A stretch of 34,489 nucleotides of DNA from Prochlorococcus sp. AG-402-A21 (GTDB lineage Bacteria; Cyanobacteriota; Cyanobacteriia; PCC-6307; Cyanobiaceae): assembly GCA_003279655.1 (NCBI GenBank), contig QCHI01000017.1:1-34489 (forward strand). Direction: 5' to 3'. The position numbers and the translations under genes are program-made. This document shows positions 15,597 to 24,912 of this stretch, in pieces (position 1 is the stretch's first letter; each line of letters begins with the position of its first letter). The notes under the pieces were generated by a model that ran no database searches, was not told where the DNA came from, and worked only from the letters and a program-made list of their open reading frames with translations.

Positions 15597-16970
15597 ATGG
15601 CCACTCATGACATTTTTATGCCTGCTTTAAGTTCAACAATGACTGAGGGAAAAATAGTTGAGTGGCTAAAAAAACCTGGAGATAAAGTTGAGAGAGGTGA
15701 GTCAGTTTTAGTTGTTGAGTCAGATAAAGCTGATATGGATGTTGAGTCTTTCCAAGATGGCTTTCTAGCATCCATTGTGATGCCTGCTGGAAGCTCTGCA
15801 CCTGTTGGAGAGACAATTGGATTGATTGTTGAGACGGAAGATGAGATCGCAGCGGCTCAAGCTAATGCACCTTCTCCTTCCCCTCAATCAGTAACTCAAG
15901 AAAAAGAGAGTTCATCGTCTCAAGTTCAAGAAAAACCAGCCTCTGTTGACTCTCCAAAAGCAACAGTCATTACAAAGGTATCTCCTGCACCTCTTGTTTC
16001 AGAATCCTCTGTAAATCATCAGGATCAGTTTTTAAATGATGGTCGAATAATCGCTTCTCCAAGAGCTAAAAAACTTGCTTCTCAAATGGGAGTCGATTTG
16101 GCAACTATTAGGGGCTCAGGACCTCATGGACGGATACAAGCTGAGGATGTTCAAAGTGCAAAAGGGCAACCCATAAGCGTTCCTTGGATTGCTGAAAGCA
16201 ATGCTCCAGCGAAAATTGTTTCTGATGTGCCTCGCATAGAAAAAAAATCTGTTGACTCTGTTAAGCCACCTGCTCCAGGAAAAAGTTTTGGATCCAGAGG
16301 TGAAACAATTGCATTCAATACTCTTCAACAAGCTGTAAATCGGAACATGGAGGAAAGCTTAAATACTCCTTGTTTTAGAGTCGGATATTCAATTATTACT
16401 GATGAATTGGATGACCTTTATAAACAAGTTAAACCTAATGGAGTAACTATGACTGCTTTACTTGCTAAAGCAGTTGGATTAACCCTCGCTAGGCACCCCC
16501 AGGTGAATGCAGCTTTTAGTTCCGAGGGGATTGCCTATCCTTCACAAATAAATGTAGCCGTTGCAGTTGCGATGGAGGACGGAGGGTTGATAACTCCAGT
16601 GCTGCAAAATGCTGACAAGACTAGTCTTTCTGATTTATCCCTACAATGGGCTGATCTTGTTAAGCGTGCGAGGAACAAGCAATTAGAACCTCAAGAATAC
16701 AGCAGCGGTACGTTTACACTCTCTAATCTAGGTATGTTTGGTGTGGATCGTTTTGATGCAATTCTGCCCCCTGGGACTGGAGGAATTTTAGCCGTAGGAT
16801 CTTCCTTGTCTAAAGTTGTTGCTTCTAAAGATGGTTCGATTTCAATCAAAAAACAGATGCAAGTAAATCTTACCGCTGATCATAGAGTGATCTATGGGGC
16901 TGATGGAGCACTCTTCCTGAAGGATTTGGCATATTTGATCGAAAAGAACCCTTGCAGCCTCTCGTCTTGA
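15597..16970 (+). CDS. pdhC: Pyruvate dehydrogenase E2, dihydrolipoamide acetyltransferase
   Basis: Core of the pyruvate dehydrogenase complex, moving acetyl groups from lipoamide to CoA. The 457 residues contain one N-terminal lipoyl domain with the lipoylated K44 in ESDKADMDVE, a Pro/Ser/Ala/Val-rich linker, a peripheral-subunit-binding domain (about 151-185, ASPRAKKLASQMGVDLATI), a second linker, and the catalytic domain ending with DHRVIYGADGA (H429). The HRVIYGAD form is the plastid/cyanobacterial type. ATG 15597 follows an AGGAAATAGGA ribosome-binding region. LipB, which prepares its lipoyl group, is encoded upstream at 12157. Confidence 0.95.
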   Translation: MATHDIFMPALSSTMTEGKIVEWLKKPGDKVERGESVLVVESDKADMDVESFQDGFLASIVMPAGSSAPVGETIGLIVETEDEIAAAQANAPSPSPQSVTQEKESSSSQVQEKPASVDSPKATVITKVSPAPLVSESSVNHQDQFLNDGRIIASPRAKKLASQMGVDLATIRGSGPHGRIQAEDVQSAKGQPISVPWIAESNAPAKIVSDVPRIEKKSVDSVKPPAPGKSFGSRGETIAFNTLQQAVNRNMEESLNTPCFRVGYSIITDELDDLYKQVKPNGVTMTALLAKAVGLTLARHPQVNAAFSSEGIAYPSQINVAVAVAMEDGGLITPVLQNADKTSLSDLSLQWADLVKRARNKQLEPQEYSSGTFTLSNLGMFGVDRFDAILPPGTGGILAVGSSLSKVVASKDGSISIKKQMQVNLTADHRVIYGADGALFLKDLAYLIEKNPCSLSS

Positions 16971-17023
16971 GTTTGAATTAGTCGAACCACAAGTGATTTT
17001 TTCTTACTTTAATCTGATTTGAT

Positions 17024-18121
17024 GTGTTAGATCAAAAAGATAATCTTTTAAGCTCCTATAACTATGATTTACCAAATGACTTAATTGCTCAATCACCTAC
17101 CGAGAGTAGGCATGATGCGAAAATGATGATTGTTAAAGATGGGCTGGATGAGTCTTTAAACCTTGTGCATGCAAAAGTATGGGCCATAAAGGATATCTTG
17201 AAGAGCGGTGACCTTTTGGTTGTTAATAATACTCGAGTGATCAAGGCAAGATTGAAAATTCGATTATCAGGAGGAGGTTTAGGTGAATTGTTGTTAATGG
17301 AACCAAGGGGAAATGGGCAATGGCTTTGTTTAGCTCGTCCTGCTAGGCGTATGAGAAGAGGTGATCAATTATGGTTGGAAAAGTCTCCAAATGATTCTTT
17401 ATGTTTAAAGGTTATTGATAAAGATGAGAGCACAGGCGGAAGAATTATTCAATTTCCTAATAAGTTTACTAGTAGGATCGAAATGGAAAATTTACTTGAT
17501 TTATATGGCGAAGTCCCATTACCTCCCTATATAGATAAGGACAAATCTAGTGGGCATGAGGAAAGATATCAGACTAGATTTGCTTCGAAGCCAGGAGCTA
17601 TTGCTGCTCCCACAGCGGGCTTGCATCTAAGTGATGAACTTATAGAAATCTTAAAAATCAGAGGTATTAGAATTGCACAAATCACTTTGCATGTCGGCTT
17701 AGGAACTTTTAGACCATTAGAGAAAGAAGATCTATCTCAGTTGCATTTACATAGTGAGTGGATAGAGGTTACTGAAGAGACCACCAAAGCGATAACTAAT
17801 TGTAAGGCAGATGGGGGGAAAGTCTTTGCTGTTGGCACTACAAGTGTGAGAGCACTTGAGGCTGCTTACCTTTCAGGAAGAGGTACTTTGAAGCCGTATG
17901 AGGGTAAAGTGAATTTGGTAATTAAACCAGGATTTAAATTTTCCGTTATTGACGGATTGCTCACTAATTTCCACCTACCTAAAAGTTCCTTGTTATTGTT
18001 AGTTAGCGCTTTAATTGGTCGAAAACGTATGTTAAAACTTTATAAACATGCTATTTCTAATAAATATCGATTTTTCTCCTATGGAGACGCGATGTTGATA
18101 ACACCGGAGTCAGTTATATAA
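17024..18121 (+). CDS. queA: S-adenosylmethionine:tRNA ribosyltransferase-isomerase
   Basis: Penultimate step of queuosine synthesis, transferring and isomerising the ribose of SAM onto 7-aminomethyl-7-deazaguanine in tRNA position 34. The 365 residues show [91 protein letters not shown] and [19 protein letters not shown], all family blocks. The start is GTG at 17024; the nearby ATG at 17022 is out of frame and stops at once. It converges on cysK with 9 nt between genes. Confidence 0.95.
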   Translation: MLDQKDNLLSSYNYDLPNDLIAQSPTESRHDAKMMIVKDGLDESLNLVHAKVWAIKDILKSGDLLVVNNTRVIKARLKIRLSGGGLGELLLMEPRGNGQWLCLARPARRMRRGDQLWLEKSPNDSLCLKVIDKDESTGGRIIQFPNKFTSRIEMENLLDLYGEVPLPPYIDKDKSSGHEERYQTRFASKPGAIAAPTAGLHLSDELIEILKIRGIRIAQITLHVGLGTFRPLEKEDLSQLHLHSEWIEVTEETTKAITNCKADGGKVFAVGTTSVRALEAAYLSGRGTLKPYEGKVNLVIKPGFKFSVIDGLLTNFHLPKSSLLLLVSALIGRKRMLKLYKHAISNKYRFFSYGDAMLITPESVI

Positions 18122-18130
18122 ATTCAAAAG

Positions 18131-19117
18131 TCAAGCTAATGATGGCTCTTTAATAACTCCTGTAGGAACATTTTCAAACATTACGGACGAAATATATCTT
18201 TCGGCAAGGTCAGGTAGAACTACAACGATTGTCTTTCCTGAGAACTCTTCTTTTTCGGCTAGTCTTAAAGCCACGGCTGCAGCGGCACCACATGATATGC
18301 CAACTAGTAGACCTTCTTCTTGTGCTAAACGTAATGCCATTGCAATAGACTCATCATTAGAGACTTGCTCAACTTGATCGACTACGGATAAGTCAAGATT
18401 TTTAGGAATAAACCCAGCTCCAATCCCCTGAATTTTGTGAGGGCCGGGTTTCACTTCTTCTCCATTGAGAGTTTGTGTTATTACTGGGCTATGTGTGGGC
18501 TCTACGGCAACAGATAATAATGAATGATTTTTTTCTTGTTTTATGAAACGAGAAACACCTGTTATTGTGCCACCTGTTCCGACACCAGAGACTAAAACAT
18601 CAATTTGGCCATCGGTATCATCCCAAATTTCAGGACCTGTCGTTTTGAAATGTATTTCTGGATTAGCTGGATTATCAAATTGTCCTGGCATGTAGTATTT
18701 TTTGGGGTCGCTATCTGCTATTTCCTTTGCTTTCGCAATGGCGCCAGGCATTCCTTTTGCTGCTTCAGTAAGGATTAATTCCGCACCAAGAACAGCCATC
18801 ATTCTCCGACGTTCAATGGACATGGACTCAGGCATAGTGAGGATTAACTTATAACCTCTAGCAGCAGCTGTATAAGCAAGGGCTATTCCAGTATTCCCAG
18901 ATGTTGGTTCAATAATGACTTTATCTTTGTTGAGTAAACCTTTCTTTTCAGCATCCCAGATCATATTCGCTCCAATTCTACATTTGACGCTGTAGGCAGG
19001 GTTGCGGCCTTCTATCTTTGCTAGTACTGTTGCTTTTGCGTTTTTTGTAATCGAATTAAGCTTAACTAATGGTGTATGACCAATAGCAAAACTATTGTCT
19101 TCATAGATTCTGGACAT
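18131..19117 (-). CDS. cysK: Cysteine synthase (O-acetylserine sulfhydrylase)
   Basis: PLP enzyme making cysteine from O-acetylserine and sulfide. The 328 residues carry [12 protein letters not shown], the PLP lysine K45 in [26 protein letters not shown], the TGGTITGV phosphate-binding loop and [15 protein letters not shown] near the C-terminus. The ATG is at 19117, 88 nt downstream of the long PLP enzyme, with AT-rich sequence between, so it could have its own promoter. With its two upstream neighbours it forms a sulfur amino acid block. Confidence 0.95.
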   Translation of the reverse strand: MSRIYEDNSFAIGHTPLVKLNSITKNAKATVLAKIEGRNPAYSVKCRIGANMIWDAEKKGLLNKDKVIIEPTSGNTGIALAYTAAARGYKLILTMPESMSIERRRMMAVLGAELILTEAAKGMPGAIAKAKEIADSDPKKYYMPGQFDNPANPEIHFKTTGPEIWDDTDGQIDVLVSGVGTGGTITGVSRFIKQEKNHSLLSVAVEPTHSPVITQTLNGEEVKPGPHKIQGIGAGFIPKNLDLSVVDQVEQVSNDESIAMALRLAQEEGLLVGISCGAAAAVALRLAEKEEFSGKTIVVVLPDLAERYISSVMFENVPTGVIKEPSLA

Positions 19118-19205
19118 TTTTTAAATGACTTAATTAACTAGTACTCTAAATCTATATAAGAATTTCGGTAATTGGTTATTTAGATAATCTTTATTAGTTA
19201 TTTTT

Positions 19206-20672
19206 TTATATTACTGAATTAAATCTTGACCATAATTCGTCTTCATTTTCTAGCCCTACTGACACTCTTAATAAGTGTGCCGAGACGCCACAACTTTCAG
19301 CCCATTTCAATTCTTTAAAGTGAGCCAACTGAACATATGGACAAACCAATGTAAAATTTGTACCTAAACTTGGCCCTTTGTTTAATCTTAATGAATCATA
19401 AACTCTTTTTGATTCTTCAATCCCCCCTTTAAGTTCAAACGATAATAGACATCCATAACCTCCTCCTTTCTTTAAAAGCGAATTAAAATTTTTACAATAT
19501 TGAGGATGTAAAACCTTTGAAATTTCTTTTTTTGTTTCTAAGTTTTCTTTCAGCTTTAAGCAAGATTTATTTAACCTTTTTAAGCGATCCTTTACGTCTC
19601 TACTAGTTAACTCCAACTCAATAGAATCTGAATCAGATAGTGTAGATAATGCAACTTTAGGAATTATCTCAGTTAATTCTTTTTTCCATTTAGAGTATGG
19701 GCTGATGACAGTACTGCCAGCAAGAATATCTCCTCTTCCAGCAAAACTTTTTGTAAGAGAACTAAAAATCACATCTGCGTAAGGAGTTAGGTGAACATTT
19801 ATAGATGAACCGATGGTATCGTCAACAATGACAGGGATGTTTTTTTCTTTAGCTAATTTTGAAACAGATATGAGGTCAGCACATTGCAATAAAGGGTTGC
19901 TAGGTATTTCTATGATTAACGCAGCGGGATCCTTTTTGTTGATCTCTTCTTTTATATGACTTAATTTTGTTTGTATAATGAGATCGCTCCCTTGGAAAAT
20001 AACCTGAGGCAGTTTGAGTACATCAACATATGGGAAGCCTATTTGAAGGGTCGAAGAAGTTCCTTTGATACAATTTATCGCTGAAAGAATAGTCGTTAAT
20101 GCAGCCATTCCTGAACGATGTAGTCGTATTAGACTATTATCACAATCATATATATTTGCTAAGCGTTTAATAAGTTCCTCTCTGGCGCAATGGCCATCTG
20201 AAGTGAGAGGCTTTTTCTCTTTCCCAAGAGCTATTGCCGCTTCACGTGACGATAATCCAAGACCAGTGTGTTGCCAGAAGGCTTTTGCTAAGGAGGTATT
20301 TCTTTGGTCAACAATTAGACACGAAACGCCAAGAAAATCTTCTATTTTTGAAAAACAATCTGAATTCTTTCGAAGACAATATTCTTGGGCACTTAAAGCA
20401 GAAGCGCTGTTGGGGTAAGGCCAACTGCTTTTCAGCGATTCACTATGAAATCCAAGTGATTTTCGAGCTATCTCAGCAACAAAAGGATTGAATCCAAATC
20501 TAGGGTAAATTGCTTTTAATGAATTTATACAAGCTGGAACCTTCTCTTCGTAGGCGATTACATCTTCCCATCTAGGCAAGGCAACAGATACAGCATGTGG
20601 CCTACACGGTAGAGGCTCTCCTAAATCTTTGGCACTCCAGCAAGGATCAGTAAGTAAATTTCTTTCAGTCAA
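19206..20672 (-). CDS. Long cystathionine gamma-synthase-like PLP enzyme
   Basis: Fold-type I PLP protein of the Cys/Met metabolism family, second gene of a tandem. At 488 residues it is about 100 longer than its neighbour, mainly through an N-terminal part (PRWEDVIAYEEKVPACINSLKAIYPRFGFNPFV region) I do not recognise from classical CGS. PLP-family features: HRSGMAALTTILSA, IEIPSNPLLQCADL, VDDTIGSS, and the Schiff-base lysine K308 in SSLTKSFAGRGDILAGS. Its ATG overlaps the upstream metB-like stop by 4 nt (ATGA), so the two are coupled. The exact reaction (gamma-synthase, lyase or sulfhydrylase) is not determined. Confidence 0.8.
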   Translation of the reverse strand: MTERNLLTDPCWSAKDLGEPLPCRPHAVSVALPRWEDVIAYEEKVPACINSLKAIYPRFGFNPFVAEIARKSLGFHSESLKSSWPYPNSASALSAQEYCLRKNSDCFSKIEDFLGVSCLIVDQRNTSLAKAFWQHTGLGLSSREAAIALGKEKKPLTSDGHCAREELIKRLANIYDCDNSLIRLHRSGMAALTTILSAINCIKGTSSTLQIGFPYVDVLKLPQVIFQGSDLIIQTKLSHIKEEINKKDPAALIIEIPSNPLLQCADLISVSKLAKEKNIPVIVDDTIGSSINVHLTPYADVIFSSLTKSFAGRGDILAGSTVISPYSKWKKELTEIIPKVALSTLSDSDSIELELTSRDVKDRLKRLNKSCLKLKENLETKKEISKVLHPQYCKNFNSLLKKGGGYGCLLSFELKGGIEESKRVYDSLRLNKGPSLGTNFTLVCPYVQLAHFKELKWAESCGVSAHLLRVSVGLENEDELWSRFNSVI

Positions 20673-21838
20673 GAGATAGTTCCCAAGGCTTGATTTAAAT
20701 CAGCACTTAAGTCTTCAATGTCTTCACATCCAACGGAAAATCGAATAAGTGAATCAGTAATTCCAACTTTTAATTTTGTTTCTATGGACACAGCAGCATG
20801 CGTCATTGTGGCTGGATGGCAAACAAGACTTTCAATTCCTCCTAGACTTTCTGCCATTTTGAAGTATTGAAGACTTTTGCAAAATGAATAGGTTTGAGCT
20901 TGGGTTGCGTTAACAGTGGCAGTAATAATTGCTCCTCCCATAGCCATTTGTCTTTTTGCTAATTTACATTGTGGATGATCATTTCTGAAAGGATATCGAA
21001 CGTATTTTACTGCTGGATTATCGGCTAATTGTTGAGCTATTTTAGATGCATTGTGAACTTGTCTTTCTAGGCGAAGTGGAAGAGTTTTTATTCCTCGTGT
21101 AATAAGCCAGCAATCAAAGGGGGAAGGATTCAAGCCAAGAGCTTTCTGAGCGAAATTTAGCTTGTCTCTCCAGATGCTACTTTCGGTACAGACCGCACCT
21201 CCAAGTGCATCTGAGTGACCATTGATATACTTCGTCGTGCTGGTTAAAGATAAGGTCGCTCCAAGTTTAAGAGGTCTTTGTAATAGAGGTGTTGCAAAAG
21301 TATTGTCTACAACAACAGGTATTTGCATTTTATTTGAGAAATGACAAATCCCTTCAATATCAATAATTTTAAGGAGTGGGTTAGTAGGACTTTCGATCCA
21401 AATCATCGCGGGTTTGTGATTTGAAATGACTTCTTGAAAGTCGGGCTTGGTAAAGTCTATCCATTGAGTTTCTAATCCAAATCGATTAAAAACTTGTTCA
21501 AATAATCTCACCGTACATCCATAAAGGTTCTCCTCGCATAGGATTAAGTCTCCAGCCTTGAGAGTGGAGACTATTGCTGTAATTGCAGCGACTCCAGAAC
21601 TAAATACACTTGCGAACTGACATTCTTCCAAATCAGACAAAACTGATTCAAGAATTCGAAAATTTGGATTTCCTGAACGAGTGTAGTCAAATCCACCCTC
21701 ATTGCCATGAACGAACGTTGAGGTTGGGAATATTGGAGGCATTATTGATCCGGTTTCTTCAGAAAAATTTTCCTTGTGATGAATCACCCTTGTGTTTACC
21801 CCAGTGCTGAACTCCTTGTCTCTTTTTATTGATCTCAT
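20669..21838 (-). CDS. metB: Cystathionine gamma-synthase / Cys-Met metabolism PLP enzyme
   Basis: Trans-sulfuration enzyme, most likely joining cysteine to an activated homoserine to give cystathionine for methionine synthesis. The 389 residues have the standard arrangement: PPIFPTSTFV, YTRSGNPNFRILE, SGVAAITAI, ENLYGCT, WIESPTNPLL, VVDNTFATPLLQRPL, and K203 in TSTTKYINGHSDALGG. The C-terminal ESLGGIESLVCHPATMTHA block is also typical. Beta-lyase (MetC) and gamma-lyase share these motifs, so the activity is inferred from context. It leads the operon with the long PLP enzyme. A 27-nt palindrome lies 11 nt upstream of its ATG. Confidence 0.88.
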   Translation of the reverse strand: MRSIKRDKEFSTGVNTRVIHHKENFSEETGSIMPPIFPTSTFVHGNEGGFDYTRSGNPNFRILESVLSDLEECQFASVFSSGVAAITAIVSTLKAGDLILCEENLYGCTVRLFEQVFNRFGLETQWIDFTKPDFQEVISNHKPAMIWIESPTNPLLKIIDIEGICHFSNKMQIPVVVDNTFATPLLQRPLKLGATLSLTSTTKYINGHSDALGGAVCTESSIWRDKLNFAQKALGLNPSPFDCWLITRGIKTLPLRLERQVHNASKIAQQLADNPAVKYVRYPFRNDHPQCKLAKRQMAMGGAIITATVNATQAQTYSFCKSLQYFKMAESLGGIESLVCHPATMTHAAVSIETKLKVGITDSLIRFSVGCEDIEDLSADLNQALGTIS

Positions 21839-21848
21839 GTCCGTTGTT

Positions 21849-21875
21849 TGTTTTTCTATAGGCTATAGAAAAACA
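21849..21875 (-). promoter_or_regulatory. Perfect 13-bp inverted repeat upstream of metB (candidate operator)
   Basis: The arms TGTTTTTCTATAG (21849-21861) and CTATAGAAAAACA (21863-21875) are perfectly complementary around one central base. The element begins 11 nt before the metB ATG and abuts the rpsD terminator. It holds TATAG hexamers that could serve as a -10. With no T-run on the metB side and a one-base centre it resembles a protein-binding operator more than a terminator hairpin. Confidence 0.5.
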
Positions 21876-21876
21876 T

Positions 21877-21901
21877 GAAAAAGCCCCTAAAAAAAGGGGC
21901 T
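21877..21901 (-). terminator. Rho-independent terminator of rpsD
   Basis: AGCCCC (21882-21887) pairs with GGGGCT (21896-21901) around an A-rich 8-nt loop. On the minus strand the hairpin is followed by a T-run (complement of 21878-21881 and neighbours). It lies 39 nt after the rpsD stop, in the expected place, and separates rpsD from the metB operon. Confidence 0.75.
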
Positions 21902-21940
21902 CCATAATTAAATTTAATGAGAAAGAAGCTATGAGGAGCC

Positions 21941-22549
21941 CTATACCTTTCTTGAGTAATACTCAACAACTAACAATTCATTAATTTCAATAGCAACCCA
22001 TTCCCTATCTGTCTTGGCAGATATCTTTGCCGAGAGTTTGGTTTTATCAAGCTCAAGGTGTGGAGGAACATTCGCAAGACCTGGGAATTCTAAGTTGGCT
22101 TGAGCCAAATTCTTACTAGCTTTGTTGTCCCTGATAGCAATAACATCTCCAGCCTTGCATTGGTAACTTGCAATGTCAGTGATCCTGCCATTAACAGTTA
22201 CATGTCCATGGTTTACTAACTGTCTTGCACCTGGGATGGTAGGCCCAAATCCAAGTCTAAAACAAACATTATCAAGTCTATTTTCCAGAAGCTTTAATAG
22301 ATTTGTTCCTGTGGAACCCTCCTGCGCACGAGCTTTCTTTACATAGCGAACAAGCTGGCGTTCAGAAATACCATAGTTGAATCGAAGTTTTTGCTTTTCT
22401 TCGAGTCGGATCGCGTATTCAGAGCGCTTGCGACGGGCTTGGCCGTGCTGACCTGGTGGATGAGACCTTTTTGCGGCCTTCCGGGTGAGACCAGGTAGGT
22501 CTCCCAAGCGTCGCGTGATCCTCAAACGAGGTCCGCGGTATCTAGACAT
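21941..22549 (-). CDS. rpsD: 30S ribosomal protein S4
   Basis: Primary 16S rRNA-binding protein that nucleates 30S assembly. The 202-residue length and sequence are typical: [52 protein letters not shown], and the S4 RNA-binding domain [12 protein letters not shown]...[15 protein letters not shown]. It is a single-gene unit here, preceded by a folded leader (22574-22622) and followed by a terminator. S4 is a known translational autoregulator in other bacteria, which makes the leader notable. Confidence 0.98.
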   Translation of the reverse strand: MSRYRGPRLRITRRLGDLPGLTRKAAKRSHPPGQHGQARRKRSEYAIRLEEKQKLRFNYGISERQLVRYVKKARAQEGSTGTNLLKLLENRLDNVCFRLGFGPTIPGARQLVNHGHVTVNGRITDIASYQCKAGDVIAIRDNKASKNLAQANLEFPGLANVPPHLELDKTKLSAKISAKTDREWVAIEINELLVVEYYSRKV

Positions 22550-22573
22550 AGGGGTTTAATTTAGAAAATGTTC

Positions 22574-22622
22574 ACTGGTAAGGGTAATCTGGAAGTAATC
22601 CATTGGCCCCTTATTTACCAGT
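22574..22622 (-). promoter_or_regulatory. Structured 5' leader of rpsD, possible S4 autoregulatory element
   Basis: On the minus strand ACTGGTAA (22622-22615) pairs with TTACCAGT (22581-22574), closing a 49-nt domain. Inside it GGG/CCC and TGGA/TCCA can also pair. An AGGGG stretch in the domain is complementary to CCCCT directly before the rpsD start codon, so an alternative long-range pairing or pseudoknot is possible. No Shine-Dalgarno sequence precedes the start. The function is inferred from position and pairing only. Confidence 0.4.
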
Positions 22623-22627
22623 TCATT

Positions 22628-22657
22628 ATTCTATCTAAAGATGCTTACAAAGATCAA
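22628..22657 (-). promoter_or_regulatory. Candidate sigma-70-type promoter of rpsD
   Basis: On the minus strand TTGATC (22657-22652) and TAGAAT (22633-22628) are separated by 18 nt. A start about 6-7 nt further on would fall near 22621-22622, exactly at the first base of the leader hairpin. The -35 lies within the first codons of the divergent yidD gene. Confidence 0.45.
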
Positions 22658-22880
22658 TAAAGCCATTGCACTTGTTTTTGTTAGTTTAATTTTCTTTTAT
22701 CAAAAGTGGATTTCACCATTGTTTGGCCCGAGTTGTCGATTTATCCCTAGTTGCAGTGCTTATGGGATAGAAGCCGTTACTAAGCATGGTCCTTGGAGAG
22801 GTGGTTGGCTGACTTTGAAAAGATTAAGCAAATGTCATCCTTTTACTCCTTGTGGGTGTGACCCTGTTCCAGAAAAATGA
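22641..22880 (+). CDS. yidD: Membrane protein insertion efficiency factor YidD
   Basis: Small membrane-associated protein that assists YidC-dependent insertion. The 79 residues show an N-terminal amphipathic/hydrophobic stretch ([21 protein letters not shown]) and the family core [34 protein letters not shown], ending in [13 protein letters not shown]. The conserved cysteines are all present. ATG 22641 is divergent from rpsD. Its last four bases overlap the start of the glutaredoxin-like gene (ATGA), indicating coupled translation. Confidence 0.95.
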   Translation: MLTKINKAIALVFVSLIFFYQKWISPLFGPSCRFIPSCSAYGIEAVTKHGPWRGGWLTLKRLSKCHPFTPCGCDPVPEK

Positions 22881-23188
22881 ACACAGAGGTATTGGTTCTA
22901 TATTCACGTAAAGGGTGCTGCTTGTGTCAAACACTTGAAAAAAAATTATCTAAGATATGTCTAGAAAGTTTAAACCCTTCTATTGTACTTTCCATTGTTG
23001 ATATAGATAGCAAAAAAGTATCTTTAGATATACAAATGAAGTATACAAATGAGGTTCCAGTAATAGTTCTTGACTCAACTAGATTATTAAAAAAGATTGA
23101 GTTACCTCGGGTCTCTCCACGTTTAAAGGAAGAAATGCTTTTATCTTGGATACAAAAGAATTTGAATATTTTGTACAAAACATCCTAA
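22877..23188 (+). CDS. Glutaredoxin-like thioredoxin-fold protein (DUF836 type)
   Basis: Probable small thiol-redox protein. The 103 residues start with a beta strand and a Cys motif, [20 protein letters not shown], giving CxxC at C14-C17 (with an extra C15). VDIDSKK and the cis-proline-type EVPVIVLD follow in glutaredoxin order. The C-terminal helix ends in LLSWIQKNL. It overlaps yidD by 4 nt. Substrate and partner are unknown. The extra adjacent cysteine is typical of this glutaredoxin-like subgroup rather than of classical glutaredoxins (CPYC). Confidence 0.8.
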   Translation: MNTEVLVLYSRKGCCLCQTLEKKLSKICLESLNPSIVLSIVDIDSKKVSLDIQMKYTNEVPVIVLDSTRLLKKIELPRVSPRLKEEMLLSWIQKNLNILYKTS

Positions 23189-23381
23189 GAAAAATAATCA
23201 ATTTCCTCTTTTATTTAATTAGTTTATTGAATTAAAAGAGAAATACATAATTTATTTTTTTAATAATAAAATCCTTTTTAATTACTAGATCGTAATTAGA
23301 GTTATTCTGCGGTGAAAATTATGCAGGTCTTTTTATACTTGAAATGATCTTTCATTGATTTTTCATTTTCAGAGGTTTGTT

Positions 23382-24911
23382 TTGTCGCGTTATCTACACA
23401 CTTTATTGAAAGCGATTGATTTTCACGTCCCTTCAGGGTTAGCGAATCCAGAAATTAAAAATCTTTCATGTGATTCTAGAAAAATTGAAAAAGGTGATTT
23501 GTTCTTAGGTTTAGAAGGTGAAAAAGTCGATGGAGGAACCTATTGGGCAAAAGCAATTGAGAGAGGTGCTTGTGCGGCCATTATTAGTAAAAATGCTTCT
23601 CTTTTAAATCCACCAACTAATAAAGATCCTGTAGTTATTATTCCGGATCCTATATCACTATTTATGGGAAAATTAGCTGCAGATTTTTGGGGTAAACCAT
23701 CTGGTGAGATTTGTTTGATAGGCGTCACTGGTACTAACGGTAAAACGACTACAACATTTTTAATTGAATTTTTGACTGCTTCGCTTGGTCATCCATCCGC
23801 CTTGTTTGGAACATTAATTAATCGATGGCCAAATCATGAGGAAACTTCAAAATATACAACTACTTTTGCTGTCCCTTTGCAGGCACAACTTAGTAAAGCA
23901 GTGAGGGCAGGAGTTGAATATGCAGCGATGGAAGTAAGTTCACATGCTTTGTCTCAGAATAGAGTTGCTGGTTGTGATTTTAGTGGGGCAATATTTACAA
24001 ATCTTTCAAGAGACCATTTAGATTATCACGATTCAATGGAATCTTATTTTGAGGCTAAAGCGAGTTTGTTCCGATCACATTTAATAGAAGATGATGGCCC
24101 TAGATCTGTAGTTAATATAGATGACAAATGGGGCGCATTATTGGCAAAAGAGCTAAACCAAAAATGTTGGACATGTTCCTTAAAAGAGAACTCTCAAACT
24201 AGAGAAAAACCAGATTTATATATTAGTAATCTTCAAATTTTGCAAGATGGGTATACGGGAAAACTGCATACGCCTTTTGGGGCAGAAAACTTTTTTTCAC
24301 CACTTTTAGGCGATTTTAATTTAATGAATATATTGCAAGCAGTAGGAATTCTAGTTCAAAGAGGATTGCCCTTGAATGGTCTTTTGGCCGCGTTGAAAAA
24401 GTTCCCTGGAGTGCCAGGGAGGATGCAACTGATAAATATGGATGGATTCAAAATCAAAGATGGCTATCCACTAGTAATAGTAGATTATGCTCATACTCCC
24501 GATGGCTTGAAAAATGCTTTAATTGCATCGAGATCATTGACGAAAAAGAAATTAATTTGTGTCTTCGGTTGTGGTGGTAATAGAGATAAAGGTAAAAGAT
24601 CTAAGATGGGAGAAGTTGCGACTAAGTTTGCAGACTCTGTGGTTGTGACATCTGATAATCCTCGGCAAGAAGATCCAAACGAAATTATTAAAGATATTGA
24701 AAAAGGTATGATTTTTGATTCTGAAATCTCTGTTGAGCCAGAGAGATCCATAGCAATTAAACTGGCCATATCAAAAGCTATGAAAGACGATGTTGTCTTA
24801 ATCGCAGGAAAAGGTCATGAAGACTATCAAATTTTAAAAGATCAGACAATATATTTTGACGATAGTGAGCAAGCTAGAAAAGCATTATCTTTGAAAACTA
24901 ATTTTGTTTAG
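23382..24911 (+). CDS. murE: UDP-N-acetylmuramoyl-tripeptide synthetase MurE
   Basis: Cytosolic Mur ligase adding the third amino acid to the UDP-MurNAc-dipeptide. With a TTG start at 23382, preceded by CAGAGG, the protein has 509 residues and begins MSRYLHTLLK; the frame is open to an earlier TTG at 23355, giving nine less plausible residues. Motifs: SCDSRKIEKGDLFLGLEG, the ATP P-loop GVTGTNGKTTT (from residue 114), TTTFAVP, MEVSSHALSQNRV, NLSRDHLDYH, VDYAHTPDGL, FGCGGNRDKGKR and DNPRQEDP (425-432). The DNPR motif indicates meso-diaminopimelate as substrate, as expected in cyanobacteria. Its stop is 1 nt from the convergent PLP gene. Confidence 0.95.
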   Translation: MSRYLHTLLKAIDFHVPSGLANPEIKNLSCDSRKIEKGDLFLGLEGEKVDGGTYWAKAIERGACAAIISKNASLLNPPTNKDPVVIIPDPISLFMGKLAADFWGKPSGEICLIGVTGTNGKTTTTFLIEFLTASLGHPSALFGTLINRWPNHEETSKYTTTFAVPLQAQLSKAVRAGVEYAAMEVSSHALSQNRVAGCDFSGAIFTNLSRDHLDYHDSMESYFEAKASLFRSHLIEDDGPRSVVNIDDKWGALLAKELNQKCWTCSLKENSQTREKPDLYISNLQILQDGYTGKLHTPFGAENFFSPLLGDFNLMNILQAVGILVQRGLPLNGLLAALKKFPGVPGRMQLINMDGFKIKDGYPLVIVDYAHTPDGLKNALIASRSLTKKKLICVFGCGGNRDKGKRSKMGEVATKFADSVVVTSDNPRQEDPNEIIKDIEKGMIFDSEISVEPERSIAIKLAISKAMKDDVVLIAGKGHEDYQILKDQTIYFDDSEQARKALSLKTNFV

Positions 24912-24912
24912 A

